Numbered from the stretch's first letter, positions 7,890 to 17,308 are shown. The stretch is 64,000 nucleotides of DNA from CAVVSD01 sp963750895 (GCA_963750895.1 CAVVSD010000006.1:1579781-1643780); one strand, 5' to 3'. The notes: a model not told the origin generated them from the sequence alone. Numbers and translations: made by a program.

Positions 7890-9302
7890 ATGCACGCCCG
7901 CCGCACCAAGATCGTCGCCACGCTGGGGCCTGCCACCGATGGGCCCGGGATGCTCGACCAGCTCATCGCAGCAGGCATGGACTGCGCGCGCATCAACTGC
8001 TCGCACGGGACGCACGAGGACCTGCGCCGCCGCGCCATCGAGCTGCGCGCCGCCGCCGAGCGGGCCGGCCGCCCCGTCACCCTGCTGTTCGATCTGCAGG
8101 GCCCGAAGATCCGCCTCGCGGCCGACACGGTCGAGCGCCGGCTGGAGCCGGGCGACCGGGTCGTCTTCTGCGGCAACGGCGACGTCTCCGACCCCGACGC
8201 CGTGCGCGTCGCCTTCGACGACTTCTGCGGTCTCGTCACGGATCGCTCGGAGATCGTCATCGGCGACGGCGTGCCGCGGCTCATGACCGAGAGCGTCAGC
8301 GAGGACCGCGTGGTCGCGCGCGCCCTCTCCCCCGGCGCGCTGCTGCCCAACAAGGGCATCAATGTCACGTACGCCCGCCCCACGCTCCCGGCCATCACCG
8401 AGAAGGACATGGCCGACCTCGACGTCGCCGTCGAGATGGGCGCCGACTTCGTCGCGCTGTCGTTCGTGCGCAACGGCATCGACATGATCCGGCTCGTCGA
8501 CCTGCTCGAGGAGCGCCGGTCGCACGCGCGGGTCATCGCGAAGATCGAGAAGATCGAGGCCTACGAGCACCTCGACGACATCCTCGCCGCGTCGCACGGC
8601 GTGATGGTCGCGCGGGGCGACTACGGCGTGGAGGCCGGGTTCGCGCGCGTGCCGCTCATGCAGAAGGACACGATCTACCGCGCCACCCAGGCCGGCAAGC
8701 TCGTCATCACCGCGACGCAGATGTTCGAGTCGATGATCACCCAGCCCGAGCCGACCCGCGCGGAGGCCGGCGACGTCGCCAACGCGGTCATCGACGGCAC
8801 CTCCGCCGTGATGCTCTCGGCGGAGACGAGCATCGGCGCGTATCCCGTGCAGGCGGTGCTCGCCATGTCCGACATCGCGATCGTCGTCGAGGAGTCCTCG
8901 GTGATCCGCAGCGGCCACGAGCCGGACGTCGGCGGGACCGCCGCGGCCGTCATGCACGCGGCCGTCACGCTCGCCGACGACGTCGACGCCGTCGCTTTGA
9001 TCGTGCCGACGACGAGCGGCGGGACCGCGCGCGCGTGCGCGAAGTACCGCCGCCGGCGCCCGATCATCGCCCTCGCGCACGACCACAGGGTCGCGAACCA
9101 GCTCGCGCTCGAGTGGGGCGTCCGCGCGGCGACGATCGAGTACCTCGACACCGTCGACGGCCTCGTCGACGCGGCGCTGGAGTGCGCGCGCGACCTGGCC
9201 GACCTGAGCCCAGGCGGCCTCGCGGTCCTGACGGCGGGCCCGCAGTCAGGCTCGATCGGCGCGACGAACCTCATCGTGCTGCGCCAGATCCCGGGCCGGT
9301 AG
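7890..9302 (+). CDS. pyk: Pyruvate kinase
   Basis: 470 residues, the standard bacterial length. It converts phosphoenolpyruvate and ADP to pyruvate and ATP in glycolysis. Family motifs are present in order: RRTKIVATLGPAT at the N-terminus, INCSHG, FDLQGPKIRL, the active-site segment AKIEKIEAYEHLD, MVARGDYGVE, and the signature TATQMFESM. The C-terminal regulatory domain is complete, ending in a glycine-rich GATNLIVLRQI. The ATG is at 7890; the 34 bases after the macrodomain gene suggest it may be read from the same transcript. The 3' end overlaps the convergent peptidase gene by 57 bases. In the unusually long first loop, NCSHGTHEDL replaces the more common NFSHG. Confidence 0.95.
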   Translation: MHARRTKIVATLGPATDGPGMLDQLIAAGMDCARINCSHGTHEDLRRRAIELRAAAERAGRPVTLLFDLQGPKIRLAADTVERRLEPGDRVVFCGNGDVSDPDAVRVAFDDFCGLVTDRSEIVIGDGVPRLMTESVSEDRVVARALSPGALLPNKGINVTYARPTLPAITEKDMADLDVAVEMGADFVALSFVRNGIDMIRLVDLLEERRSHARVIAKIEKIEAYEHLDDILAASHGVMVARGDYGVEAGFARVPLMQKDTIYRATQAGKLVITATQMFESMITQPEPTRAEAGDVANAVIDGTSAVMLSAETSIGAYPVQAVLAMSDIAIVVEESSVIRSGHEPDVGGTAAAVMHAAVTLADDVDAVALIVPTTSGGTARACAKYRRRRPIIALAHDHRVANQLALEWGVRAATIEYLDTVDGLVDAALECARDLADLSPGGLAVLTAGPQSGSIGATNLIVLRQIPGR

Positions 9303-9995
9303 GCGGACGTGCAGGTGGTCCCCGTGGCGGGGCCAGTGCTGCACGACGTTGCGAGGCCCACGCATCCGGAGACGCCGGGAGACGAAGACCCGCTGCGCGC
9401 CCGCCGCCACAAAGCGGTCCACGAGGTCCTGCGCGAGCGCGCGGTCGATCTGTGCGCGGCGTAGCGGAGGGCGGAGCCGCAGGTCGCGTCGCGGCAGGTA
9501 GACGTCGACGTCGAGGCCGTTCTGATGGGAGGCGTGCGTGCCCTCCTCGTCGTCGTCCGGCGGGAATCGTCCGCCCCGGCGCAGGCTGAGGTCGCCGACG
9601 ACGACGCGAGGCGCGTCCGGATGCGCGCGGCGGTGAGCGCGGAGCACGACGAGCAGCGTGCGCACGAGGCGGCGCGAGCTCCAGCGGCGCGCGGACGCGT
9701 TGGGACGGCGGTCGGTCACGGGGTGCCACGTGACGAAGTCGGCGCCCTCTGCGGGCAGGTGCACGGCTCGGACGAGCCGGCCTTCCGTCGGCGTCCCGAG
9801 ACTCCGCGACGCCCGCCAGTGGATCGGCGGCGTGCGCGGCGGCGCGCGCGGGGGCCGCGTGTTCTTGACGTGCTGCGCGGGCGAGGGCCCGGGCGTCGCG
9901 GCGTTCCCGTCGTCGCCGCCGCGCGAGCCGATCACCGCCCCGGCGGCGAACACGAGGGCGAGCGCCAGAACCCAGAAGCGACGGCGCTGCTGCAT
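9246..9995 (-). CDS. Penicillin-insensitive murein endopeptidase-like protein (M74/M15-type)
   Basis: 249-residue exported protein. The N-terminus MQQRRRFWVLALALVFAAG is a signal peptide or signal anchor, followed by a Pro/Arg-rich linker to about residue 60. Two metal-site motifs are visible: SHQNGLDVDVY (His, Asp, Asp) and HWPRHGDHLHVRL near the end, matching the zinc-site pattern of MepA-type endopeptidases, which cut peptidoglycan cross-links. Its 3' end overlaps the convergent pyruvate kinase gene. The last part, DLAQHDEVRRADRA, lies in the overlap and may be non-native. Identification is by motif order; overall it is more Arg-rich than typical MepA. Confidence 0.7.
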   Translation of the reverse strand: MQQRRRFWVLALALVFAAGAVIGSRGGDDGNAATPGPSPAQHVKNTRPPRAPPRTPPIHWRASRSLGTPTEGRLVRAVHLPAEGADFVTWHPVTDRRPNASARRWSSRRLVRTLLVVLRAHRRAHPDAPRVVVGDLSLRRGGRFPPDDDEEGTHASHQNGLDVDVYLPRRDLRLRPPLRRAQIDRALAQDLVDRFVAAGAQRVFVSRRLRMRGPRNVVQHWPRHGDHLHVRLPARDLAQHDEVRRADRA

Positions 9996-10019
9996 GAGGG
10001 CACCGTAGGTGACGGCGGA

Positions 10020-10025
10020 TATACT
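10020..10025 (+). promoter_or_regulatory. -10 element of the tRNA-Gly promoter
   Basis: TATACT lies 11 bases before the mature tRNA 5' end, the expected place for a -10 box giving a short 5' leader. No strong -35 hexamer is seen 16-18 bases upstream. Confidence 0.5.
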
Positions 10026-10036
10026 GCTGCGTTCGC

Positions 10037-10110
10037 GCGGCTGTAGCTCAGTTGGCTAGAGCGTCTGCTTGCCATGCAGAAGGTCGAGGGTTCGAGTCCC
10101 TTCAGCCGCT
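10037..10110 (+). tRNA. tRNA-Gly(GCC)
   Basis: Complete cloverleaf of 74 bases. The acceptor GCGGCTG (10037-10043) pairs with CAGCCGC (10103-10109), discriminator T. The anticodon stem TCTGC/GCAGA encloses loop TTGCCAT with anticodon GCC. The T arm is GAGGG/CCCTT with loop TTCGAGT. The 3' CCA is not encoded. An intrinsic terminator follows within 10 bases, so it is a monocistronic tRNA. The sequence to its right is degenerate island-like DNA, so this tRNA may itself have served as an integration target. Confidence 0.97.
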
Positions 10111-10118
10111 TGTGAAAG

Positions 10119-10138
10119 GCCCGCTAATGCGGGTCTTT
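10119..10138 (+). terminator. Rho-independent terminator of tRNA-Gly
   Basis: CCCGC (10120-10124), loop TAAT, GCGGG (10129-10133), extended by a G-T pair, then TCTTTT. A textbook short GC stem plus T run directly after the tRNA. Confidence 0.75.
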
Positions 10139-11018
10139 TGCTTTTCGGGGTGGGCGGTCGCGGGCTCCGAGTCCCAAACCGAGTCCCACATTCGTGATGG
10201 CTGGCTCTGAGGACGCGTGATGGCCGAAAGAGGTCGCCCGGTTGCCACGCATAGCGAGGAACGAGCAAACGGGCCCCTGGCGCACAAACGCTCGCAACTG
10301 AGAAGCGCCCCTCCTCGGCGCGCTGCTGTGGGCTGATGCCGTACCTGCGCCGCGCGCGGGTACGCGCGTTCGCATCGGGCGCCGACACAACGCGGTACGC
10401 GATCGCGTATGTCGCGCGACGTCGGCGGTTGGCTGGGAGGGCTGCAGTGCGACACGATGCGCGTGAGATGGCTCAGATCACGCCGCCGCCCGACTGGCAG
10501 CCGCTGCGCACGCGGGAGGACTGGAGCACACACCGCGGCGGCGTCCTCGTCGTGCATCAGCGAACGCCGGTCGGCGGCGAAACGCCCACGGAGATTACCA
10601 CGGCCGTGACTGCCTGCACGTGGCGCATCGCGTCTTCCTGGACGGTGCCGCGCTAGGTGACGGCAACGCGGACTGGTTCCGCGCACCCGGCGCGCTATCC
10701 GCTGAAGCGGGCGATGCGAAGCCGTGCCAGCACTGCGGCGGTTCCTGACGAACTAGATCGCCGTGAACAGGGCAGGCAGGTTCATTGATGCGTCCTCCGG
10801 GACGGTGCCCGAGGGGCGGCGTTTGTCTCATTCGGTGACGTGCAGGCGCCATCCGTCCTCCCACATGCGCGTCACGGCACCAGGTCGATGCCCGGATGGC
10901 GGCGCGACCCGTGGTTGTGTCGCCCCTTAACCGAAGCGGTAGCCATCGATGCGGTCGCGATTGCAAAGCTGCCGCCGCCCTTGCGCTCGACTCCAGCTGT
11001 GCCGGTGTACCGCTGCGC
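10139..11018. other. No supported gene; degenerate stretch after tRNA-Gly
   Basis: About 880 bases in which no reading frame gives a recognisable protein on either strand. Base composition and codon pattern differ from the block to the left. Consistent with an eroded insertion behind the tRNA. Confidence 0.5.
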
Positions 11019-11474
11019 TCACCGACCAAGAAGCGCTTTGGTGGCAAGTGCGTCCGCTTCGGCATTCCATTTTCGCGGGACCCACGAAATCCTGATGTTG
11101 GGAAACTCCTGGAGCAGGGCGCACGCTTCCGTGTGCAGGGGTCTGATGTGCTCCTTGCCAACCTTCGCGCGGCCGTTTACCTGGTCGACCACGAGCTCCG
11201 AGTCAAGGAACACCCGGATGCGTTGGATTCCGCGACTGCGGGCGAGCTTGAGTCCTTCGATGAGAGCCCGATACTCCGCAACGGTGTTGATGGCGGGTCC
11301 GATCCGTTTGGAGATCTCAGCGATTGGGTGACCGTCGGGGTCCCTGAGGACGACTCCGATCGCACCTTGAGCTGGATTGTCGGTGGTCCCGGTGCCGGAA
11401 CCGTCTGCATTCAGTAGGTAGTTGCGCTTCGACGGCTCCAGATGGTCGTCTTCGTGCGTTTCGGGCACCGGCAT
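11019..11474 (-). CDS. RNase HI-like protein
   Basis: 151-residue RNase H-fold protein. The catalytic acidic residues can be followed in order: Asp in LNADGSG (near residue 24), Glu in NTVAEYRALIEGL (near 67), Asp in VFLDSELVVDQ (near 91) and the late Asp in NAEADALA (near 143). These cut the RNA strand of RNA-DNA hybrids; many actinobacterial RNase HI homologues of this short AEYRAL type are standalone. Start is ATG 11474. It is intact although its surroundings are decayed, and divergent from the frameshifted propeller gene about 400 bases away. A role in an element is possible but not shown. Confidence 0.85.
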   Translation of the reverse strand: MPVPETHEDDHLEPSKRNYLLNADGSGTGTTDNPAQGAIGVVLRDPDGHPIAEISKRIGPAINTVAEYRALIEGLKLARSRGIQRIRVFLDSELVVDQVNGRAKVGKEHIRPLHTEACALLQEFPNIRISWVPRKWNAEADALATKALLGR

Positions 11475-11524
11475 GGAGCCAAGCTATCTCGTCGAGGAGC
11501 TCTGAAGATGCCCAATGCTCAGCG

Positions 11525-11824
11525 TCATGTCAGCCATGGGTCGTTGTGCGAGGAAGCCCGCCGGCGGCGACGGGAACGGCGCGGACAGAGCGCCGCGCTG
11601 CGAACGCTCGATTTCGGCCCAGTGCGAGCGCCCGACTCCCGGTCCGCGACGCGCCCGCTGCGGACGAGGAGCAGGCGTCTCGCGTGACGCCGCCCTCGCT
11701 CCTGCAAATCGCGCAAAGCAGCACTCTCCGAGACGTGGAAACCGATGGCCCCGAGCTTGTGACGTCTTCGTTCAGCCAGCGACATTGGTCTTGCGGTCCG
11801 CTTGGGCGATACGGTCGAAGTCAT
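11525..11824 (-). CDS. Possible small hypothetical protein
   Basis: 99-codon frame beginning MTSTVSPKRTARPMSL, then ERRRHKLGAIGFHV and SESAALRDLQERG, a helix-like acidic/basic pattern that looks more protein-like than the other frames here; the second half is Arg/Ser-rich and may not be real coding. No family recognised and no clear ribosome-binding site. It would fill the gap between the RNase HI and propeller genes, divergent from the latter. Reported with low certainty. Confidence 0.25.
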   Translation of the reverse strand: MTSTVSPKRTARPMSLAERRRHKLGAIGFHVSESAALRDLQERGRRHARRLLLVRSGRVADRESGARTGPKSSVRSAALCPRRSRRRRRASSHNDPWLT

Positions 11825-11880
11825 GCCATCTGCCTGGCCGACCAGTGCCGTCTAGTGACCCGCAACGCCCCACGGCGTCG

Positions 11881-12970
11881 ATGACGCCATTGCAGGTAAT
11901 CAAGCTCGGGGATCATCGTGTGGTCAACCCGCAGCCGGGTGAGCCGGACTTCCTCTCGGCGGCTTCCGGCGTGGCGTGGTCCTCGACGCGGCTGTACTCG
12001 GTCGGCGATGACCAGGCCACCGTCGCCGAGTACCAGCTCGACCCCACGGCGGTGCTGGAAGCGCTCCGCCTGGGCCAGGACACCGACGTCCTGAGGCCCG
12101 GCCTCGCAGAGAGGATCATCCCCGACGTCCTGCCGATCGACCCCAAGGAACGGGCGTCCAAGAAGGCGGACTTCGAAGCGCTCACGCTGGTACGTCGCTC
12201 GGACATCGACGGGCTGAGCCACCCGGAGCGTGCCGAGATCCTGCGCCGCTTTCCCCACGGCTTGCTCATGATGTCGGGCTCCGGCGGCATGAGCTGGGAG
12301 GGCTTCAGGCGCTCCACCTGCGTCGTGTACTCCTTGGACGACCAAGGACACATCGCCGGGCTGCCCACGAGGATCTCACTGGAGGCGCTGCACGATTCAC
12401 TGGAGCGCGGCGACCACGTCAACGGCGAGCTGAACATCGAGGGCATGGCCGTCTACGGGGAATCACTCGTGCTGGCGCAACGCGGTAACTCGGTGGACGA
12501 GAACGCCAAACCGGCGCAGAACCTGCTCATCTACCTGGATCTCGGCGAAGTGCTCGAGTCGATCTACACCGACCTCTCCGTCGGCGTGCTGGAGCTGCGG
12601 GGCGTCCACAGCTACGACCTCGGCCACCTGCCGGCCGAGCACGACGGCGCCACGTACGAGGTGAAGCTGGACTTCACCGACCTCGACGCGATCACCGATG
12701 ACCCGCACCGACGGCTCGCGTTCACAGCGGCCGCCGAGGGACCGGACGGTTCACCCGTGCAGAACGTCATCGCCGGGTCCGCGGTGGGCGTCATCTCGGC
12801 CGACGGCGAACCTCCTGTCCATCACACCGTTGGCGGATCGCAGCATCAAGCTCGAAGGGATCGACGCGCGCTACAACCCCACGCTGGCCAGCGTGGACCT
12901 GCTGCTGGTCTCCGACGCAGACGATCCGGATGTCCCGGCTCCGCTGTTCGCGGCGCGGCTGCTGCCCTGA
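11881..12970 (+). pseudogene. DUF6929-like beta-propeller protein, frameshifted
   Basis: About 362 codons with one frameshift. The first frame runs from ATG 11881 (MTPLQVIKLGD) to about 12808; the second continues as LLSITPLADRSIKLEG to the stop at 12968-12970. An extra base in GGCGAAC near 12808 explains it. Repeating features are SGVAW, SVGDDQ, KKADFEALTL, MMSGSGG and LNIEGMAV, fitting a phytase/esterase-like propeller that I associate from memory with DUF6929. The function of that family is unknown. No signal peptide is visible, so it is probably cytoplasmic. Apart from the one shift the gene reads well, so either a sequencing error or recent decay is possible. Confidence 0.6.
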
Positions 12971-13239
12971 GACCACGCGCCGGATGCGGGCCAGCGGGTA
13001 GTGCGTCCCGCATCTGCGACCCGCCGGCCGACGTTCGGATCGTCACCGCCCATCGCCTCCACTCCCCGCGCTCACGCAGGCAGCGCCACGACACATGCAC
13101 GCCGGCATCCCATAACCGGCGTCCGGCGGCCGGGCTGCTCCTCCTCGCGCAACGCAACAGCTCGGACTGGTGGCATGGCGATCTTCCCAACCGGTCGATG
13201 CCGGACGGGGAGGGCGGAGTTCGGCGCCCTTTGGCTTGC

Positions 13240-13808
13240 TCAGCGCAGCACCGACGCGCCGAAGTCCTGCGGGACGGCGTCCATGAGCACGACGTCGGTG
13301 GGTTGCCCGCGGCTGATCCGCGCGCCGCGGCGCACGCCGATGCGGCGAAAGCCCGCGCGCTCGTAGGCCGCCAAGCCGGCGGCGTTCCACTCCAACGTCT
13401 CGAGCAGCACGTTGCGCAGCTGCAGCACGTGGAACGCAAAGTCGAGCACGAGGCGGGTGGCCTCGGTGCCGAGGCCCTGGCCGCGGCGCTCGCCGAGAAA
13501 GATGGCGAACTCGGCGTTCCCTGGGCGTGGAGGATCCCGAGCAGCCCCGCCGTCCCGACCGGCGCGGAGTCCTTGCGGTCGTAGACCGTGAACTCGACCA
13601 CCTCGGGCTCGCTCTTCGCACCCCGCTCGAGGTTGTCCTCGACCCATTTCTCCTGGCTCTGCGGCGTGGCGATACCCATCTGGTTGAGACCACACCGGAC
13701 CGTGGGGCTCGTTCATCCAGCGCGCGTAATCGGCAGCGAGGTCGCGCCGGAGCGGTCCCGGGCGACCCTGTCGCCGACGACGATGAAGTCCGGCTCGTGG
13801 CTATCCAT
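13240..13808 (-). pseudogene. GNAT N-acetyltransferase, multiply frameshifted
   Basis: From ATG 13808 (MDSHEPDFIVVGDRV) the reading passes through three frames: RRDLAADYARWMNEP, then MGIATPQSQEKWVEDN with EVVEFTVYDRKD, then NAEFAIFLGER with the acetyl-CoA loop RRGQGLGTEATRLVLDFAF and the late LRNVLLETLEWNAAGLAAYERAG segment. This is the RimJ/RimL-type GNAT layout. The acetyl-CoA binding pattern (Q/R-x-x-G-x-G/A) is RRGQGLG. At least three indels are needed, so no functional protein is made as sequenced. Substrate not predictable. Confidence 0.7.
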
Positions 13809-13894
13809 TCGGGCATTGTGTCGAGCCCCGGCGCGCGCGGCGGTCGGGGGAGGAGGCCGCGCGGGGTTCCGCTCTCCTTTCGCTGCCTCCTATG

Positions 13895-14169
13895 TCAAGG
13901 GATTGATGGGGATGGCTGTGTTCCTTGGTCGGGGTGGGGTGGCTGGAGGTGGTGCCAGATGCGCCGTGCGAGGTGGCGTTTGAGGCAGCGGATCGCTTCC
14001 TTTGTGCTCTTGCCTTCCGCGCGTTTCGCGGGCGATGTAGTCCCTGCGTCTCGGAGTGGCAGCGCAGGCGGGTGACGGCGACGCGGTGGACGGTGGCGTT
14101 GATCTGGCGGTTGCCGCCGCGGTCCAGGGCGGGCGCGAAGGCCGACCCCGGCGCGCTCTGCTGGGCCAT
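13895..14169 (-). mobile_element. IS110-family transposase, 3' remnant
   Basis: About 90 codons of the C-terminal (Tnp_20) part of an IS110/IS116/IS902 transposase. Visible are RGGNRQINATVHRVAVTRLR, DYIAR, KRAEGKSTKEAIRCLKR and HLARRIWHHLQ, split over frames by two indels. Full IS110 transposases are about 350-400 residues, so the catalytic N-terminal DEDD half is missing. The upstream boundary is near 14169. No terminal repeats are expected for this family. A dead insertion sequence in a decayed region. Confidence 0.75.
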
Positions 14170-14827
14170 CGATCACCTCGGCCGGCGCGGAAGATGCGGC
14201 GTGGCACGCTCGACGCAAGTTGCGGCACACGTACGCGACCTTCAACCGCGGCACGCGCCGCCGAGTCGTCTGCAGAAGGGCGTCACGCGTACGGTTCGTC
14301 TGCGCGGTCAGCTGGCAGCGTCTGGGTCAGCGCCACAACGGCAGCATCACGGTCGTGTCTCGTACCGGCGAATTGCCGGTCAGCGTGACAGGACAAATCC
14401 GGCGTCGGCGAGGATGCAGCTCACGAGGTCTGTGGAGGCCCTACGACACCCCTGAGCCTCGAGATGCAGCGAAAGGGCCACACACGATGCTGCTCTCGCG
14501 CTCCCGAGGCCGAGCCCAACCCCTTGGAGCTGACGGCCAACGGCGGCAGCGGGCAAGCCGGTCAGACCTGCTCACCCGCGCGCCGGAAACTCGAGGGCCG
14601 AATCGACGGCCCGACGACCCTCGACGCGGCCCCCGAGAGCCTTCCCGCCGGCTGAGCGTGATTCTGCACCAGGGGGTGACGACGGCCATCCGTCCGAACT
14701 CGGACGCGAGGGTGCGCCATTCTGCACGTTGTCGGCTGGTGAGGCGCGAGCAGAGCGAGCCGGACGTTCTGAGCTGCGCCTACTCGTCGACGCTCGCGGC
14801 GGTCGCCGCCTCGACATCTGGCTCGAG
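14170..14827. other. No supported gene
   Basis: About 660 bases between the IS110 remnant and the MpsC-like gene. No frame on either strand resembles a known protein with confidence. A short LRHTYAT match to integrase box II was considered and rejected. Confidence 0.5.
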
Positions 14828-15151
14828 TTAGAAGATCTCGCAGGAGACGTCGGCGATCGTGTCGGTACCGCTGATGAACGCGCGCACGCGACGTCCGGTG
14901 ATGCGTTCGACTCTCTCGCGGAAGTCGTCCTCGCGGGCGTGTTGGAACATCAGGCGCGTCTCGCGCAGCCGCTGATGCTCACCCATCTCGGCCATCGCTC
15001 GCTCGGCGGGCGTGAAGCTGCCCTCGAGTGTGCAGATGACCCGCTTGTAGAGCTGCACCATCTCGTTGGAGATCTCCAGCGAGATCTCGTGGTTATGAGA
15101 CGTGTTCCTGTCGTGTCGAGCTCGTCGTTGCGCATGCTCGTATTCGGACAT
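14828..15151 (-). CDS. MpsC/DUF2294-like protein, internally shortened
   Basis: 107 residues from ATG 15151 (MSEYEHAQRRARHD). The family body follows: EISNEMVQLYKR, VICTLEGSFTPAERAMAEMGEHQRL, RETRLMFQHAREDDF and VERITGRRVRAFISGTDT. DUF2294 (MpsC-type) proteins in actinobacteria usually have a segment of roughly 15 residues with a GRGPT-like motif between LYK and the ICTLE strand; here the two are joined directly. The reading frame stays open, so the deletion may be in frame. MpsC was named for a cation-transport system in staphylococci; most actinobacterial copies are of unknown role. Confidence 0.65.
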   Translation of the reverse strand: MSEYEHAQRRARHDRNTSHNHEISLEISNEMVQLYKRVICTLEGSFTPAERAMAEMGEHQRLRETRLMFQHAREDDFRERVERITGRRVRAFISGTDTIADVSCEIF

Positions 15152-15641
15152 CGTGCCCTTGTGCAAGCGCCACACCCGGTGGCGGTCATCAAGCCAACAC
15201 GGGCCAGGAGCCGCTCCGCGCGGCGCCCGGTATCTCCACAGCGTGGGCGCCGCGTCTGGCGGGTCGTACTGACGCCGCTCCCGGGCATCGGTCCCGGACG
15301 AGGACCTTGGGTCCGACCGTTCGCCGAACGCTGGATTCGCCGCGATGACCTCGCCGGTAGATGGACGCGTCAGCGTGCGGCATCCTGCAACCCGTGGGAT
15401 GGCAAGGGGCAAGCAGAGCGATCAACGGCGCCCGATGGTGCGCGCGCCGCGCGCGATGGCAGCAGCCCTCATCGCGGACCCCGGAATTGACACCGCGACG
15501 CCTCGGGCACACATGGTTGTGGTGCTGTCCCGCGTGCAGACGCACCTGGAAGCCGCGGCGCCTTCCAGTACGCGGCTGCGTCCAGTGACGGACGGAGCGG
15601 ATCGGCGGCATCGACAGGGTCTCGACCGGTGTTGTCGGGTG
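15152..15641. other. No supported gene
   Basis: About 490 bases between the MpsC-like gene and the response regulator. Nothing coding or structured is recognised on either strand. Confidence 0.45.
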
Positions 15642-16003
15642 TTAGCTGGTGAGGGCGACAACCGCATCGAGTACGTCGTCGATCGGGTCGCCCTTGGCGA
15701 AGTACGCGTGGGCGCCGGCCTCCAAGGCGAACTGCTGGGTTTTGATGCGCTGATCGCTGCTGTACATCACGATCACGATGGGCGGCACGATCCGCACCAG
15801 CTCGGGCAGCGCCTGCGTACCGGTCATCTCGGGCATCTCCTGATCAAGGATCACCGCGTCGGGGGGCTCCCGCCCCACAACCTCGATCGCCTCGCGGCCT
15901 GTCGCGGCTTCGCCGATGACCGTCAGGCGCCCGTCGAGCTCGATGAATTGACCCGCAGGACGCGCGTCGCGCCGAAGTCGTCCACCAGCACCACCGTGAT
16001 CAC
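15642..16003 (-). pseudogene. Single-domain response regulator (CheY-like), frameshifted
   Basis: Receiver domain of about 118 residues without an output domain. From GTG 16003 it reads VITVVLVDDFGATRVLRV, carrying the acidic pair (DD), then shifts frame near 15945 and continues ELDGRLTVIGEAATG, the phosphoacceptor VILDQEMPEMTG, and FAKGDP with the conserved lysine. All receiver active-site residues are present across the two frames. The start overlaps the stop of the upstream gene as GTGA, so the pair is translationally coupled. No histidine kinase is nearby. Phosphotransfer function depends on whether the one-base shift is real. Confidence 0.7.
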
Positions 16004-16583
16004 GCCTGCGCCCTACCCCATAACGGGGGGATTGCCCTAAGCGGGGGTCGCTGCGGTATATCCAGAGCAGCTCGGGAGCAGGCGTAGGTCGCCAGCCATG
16101 CGGCCTGCGCTTGGGTGATGCAGTCGGCTACGGCGAGGCGATCGCATTGCAACGCGACGATGGCGCAGGCGAGATGGGCGTTGGCTTCCTGGAGGTAGTC
16201 CAGCAGCCGCGCGCGATCAGGGTTGAGTTCTTCAACGAGGTGATCGGTCAACGCGATCGTCTGCTCGATCCATGCCTGTGTGCTGTAGCCGACGTCGCGC
16301 GCGTGAACTTCGCGCGCCCAGTGCGCCACGCGGACGAGTCCGGCGCTGACGCCACGCGTGATCTTCGCCGCTTCCCGCCGCTCGTCTAGTCGTCGGGGCG
16401 GTCGTAGGCGAGCACCGGCGCGACCAAGGCCAAGGCGGGGGCCAGCTCGACCGCTGTCGCAAGCAGTTCGACCGGAAGGCACAGGTCCTCCGCCCCGTCG
16501 CGACGTTGACCGTAGTCAAGGCCCCGACTGAGCGCTTCGGCGTACAGCCGGTCGTCGGGATACGTGGTCTCGGGCGCGTCCAT
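16000..16583 (-). pseudogene. Hypothetical helical protein coupled to the response regulator, possible frameshift
   Basis: Two abutting frames appear to form one protein. The first, from ATG 16583, starts MDAPETTYPDDRLYAEAL and stops at 16386; the second continues with LDERREAAKITRGVSAGL, WIEQTIALTDHLVEELN, YLQEANAHLACAIVAL and ends at 16000. The second half is clearly helical and acidic. No family is recognised. Its stop overlaps the receiver gene start in a GTGA, the usual sign of an operon, so a partner role for the response regulator is plausible but unproven. It could also be two small genes with overlapping ends. Confidence 0.45.
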
Positions 16584-17308
16584 GGCGAGGGTTCTACCCG
16601 GCATGTCACCGAAGTCCCGGAACTGGGATTTTTGCACAGAATTCGGGGCACGACGGCATCGCGACCGTCCGACCCTTTGCTCGGCCATCGCCGGCTCTAG
16701 CGCGTGGACGGCGAGCGCCTGCAGCGGCGCCCATCATCGGGGGTGAGGGTCGTCTCTGGCTCAGCGGCTCCCCTTGTGCTTCGTTGCGGCCGCCGGCGTG
16801 CCCAAACCTCTCGCGGAAACCCCGGCGGCGGTTTGCGCTTCTGGTCTGCGGTCCGGCCCTTGCGCCGGCGCCCGACCTCAGCGCGGGAAGTCCTCGGGAC
16901 CGGTTGCTCCTGACTGGAGCCCCTTCGAGAAGCACGTAGGGTTCCATTAGGGGTATCCCGGAAGGGATAGCCGCGGGTCCCGATCGGGGGATAGCTGGCC
17001 GGCGCCGGGATGCGACAGCAATCCGCGCCGACGTCAGCCAGATTCGAATGGCGGTCCGACTGCTCATCGAGGCAGAAGGAGGGGGTTGGCGTCCGATCGT
17101 CGGCTGGGAACCCAAGCCCGCGGCGGCCCGGACGATTCACACACTCGCGCTTCCTCGCCCCGACGTGCGGCCAGCCATCCGAATCGTGTTCGTGGGCCAC
17201 ATTTGGGCCACATCGCTGTGGCCCACTAGGTCTTCGAGGGCCCTCGAGGGGTCCAGATCGTCCGCAAATTGCGGACTAGCGGGACTCTGACGGACACCCC
17301 GTCGTCGA
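16584..17308. other. Gene-free stretch before the tRNA-Thr fragment
   Basis: About 720 bases without a supported gene. It contains the hairpin listed separately at 17204-17225 and otherwise no recognised feature. Its right edge is the tRNA-Thr 3' half, so it is the expected end of an integrated element. Confidence 0.5.
17204..17225. repeat. Perfect inverted repeat next to the tRNA-Thr fragment
   Basis: TGGGCCACA (17204-17212), loop TCGC, TGTGGCCCA (17217-17225): a perfect 9-base stem. Another GTGGGCCAC copy lies just upstream at 17192-17200. Located 84 bases before the tRNA-Thr fragment. Could be a terminator without a T run, or a protein-binding site of an excised recombination system. Confidence 0.5.

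Noticed and set aside
10111..10690. Minus-strand frames reaching into tRNA-Gly as an integrase C-terminus
   Set aside because: They end inside the tRNA and show no catalytic motif; translated tRNA sequence commonly gives such false frames.
14200..14260. A short RKLRHTYAT match to tyrosine-recombinase box II on the plus strand
   Set aside because: Flanking residues do not continue as an integrase (no upstream Arg box, no downstream LLE or tyrosine segment); likely chance.
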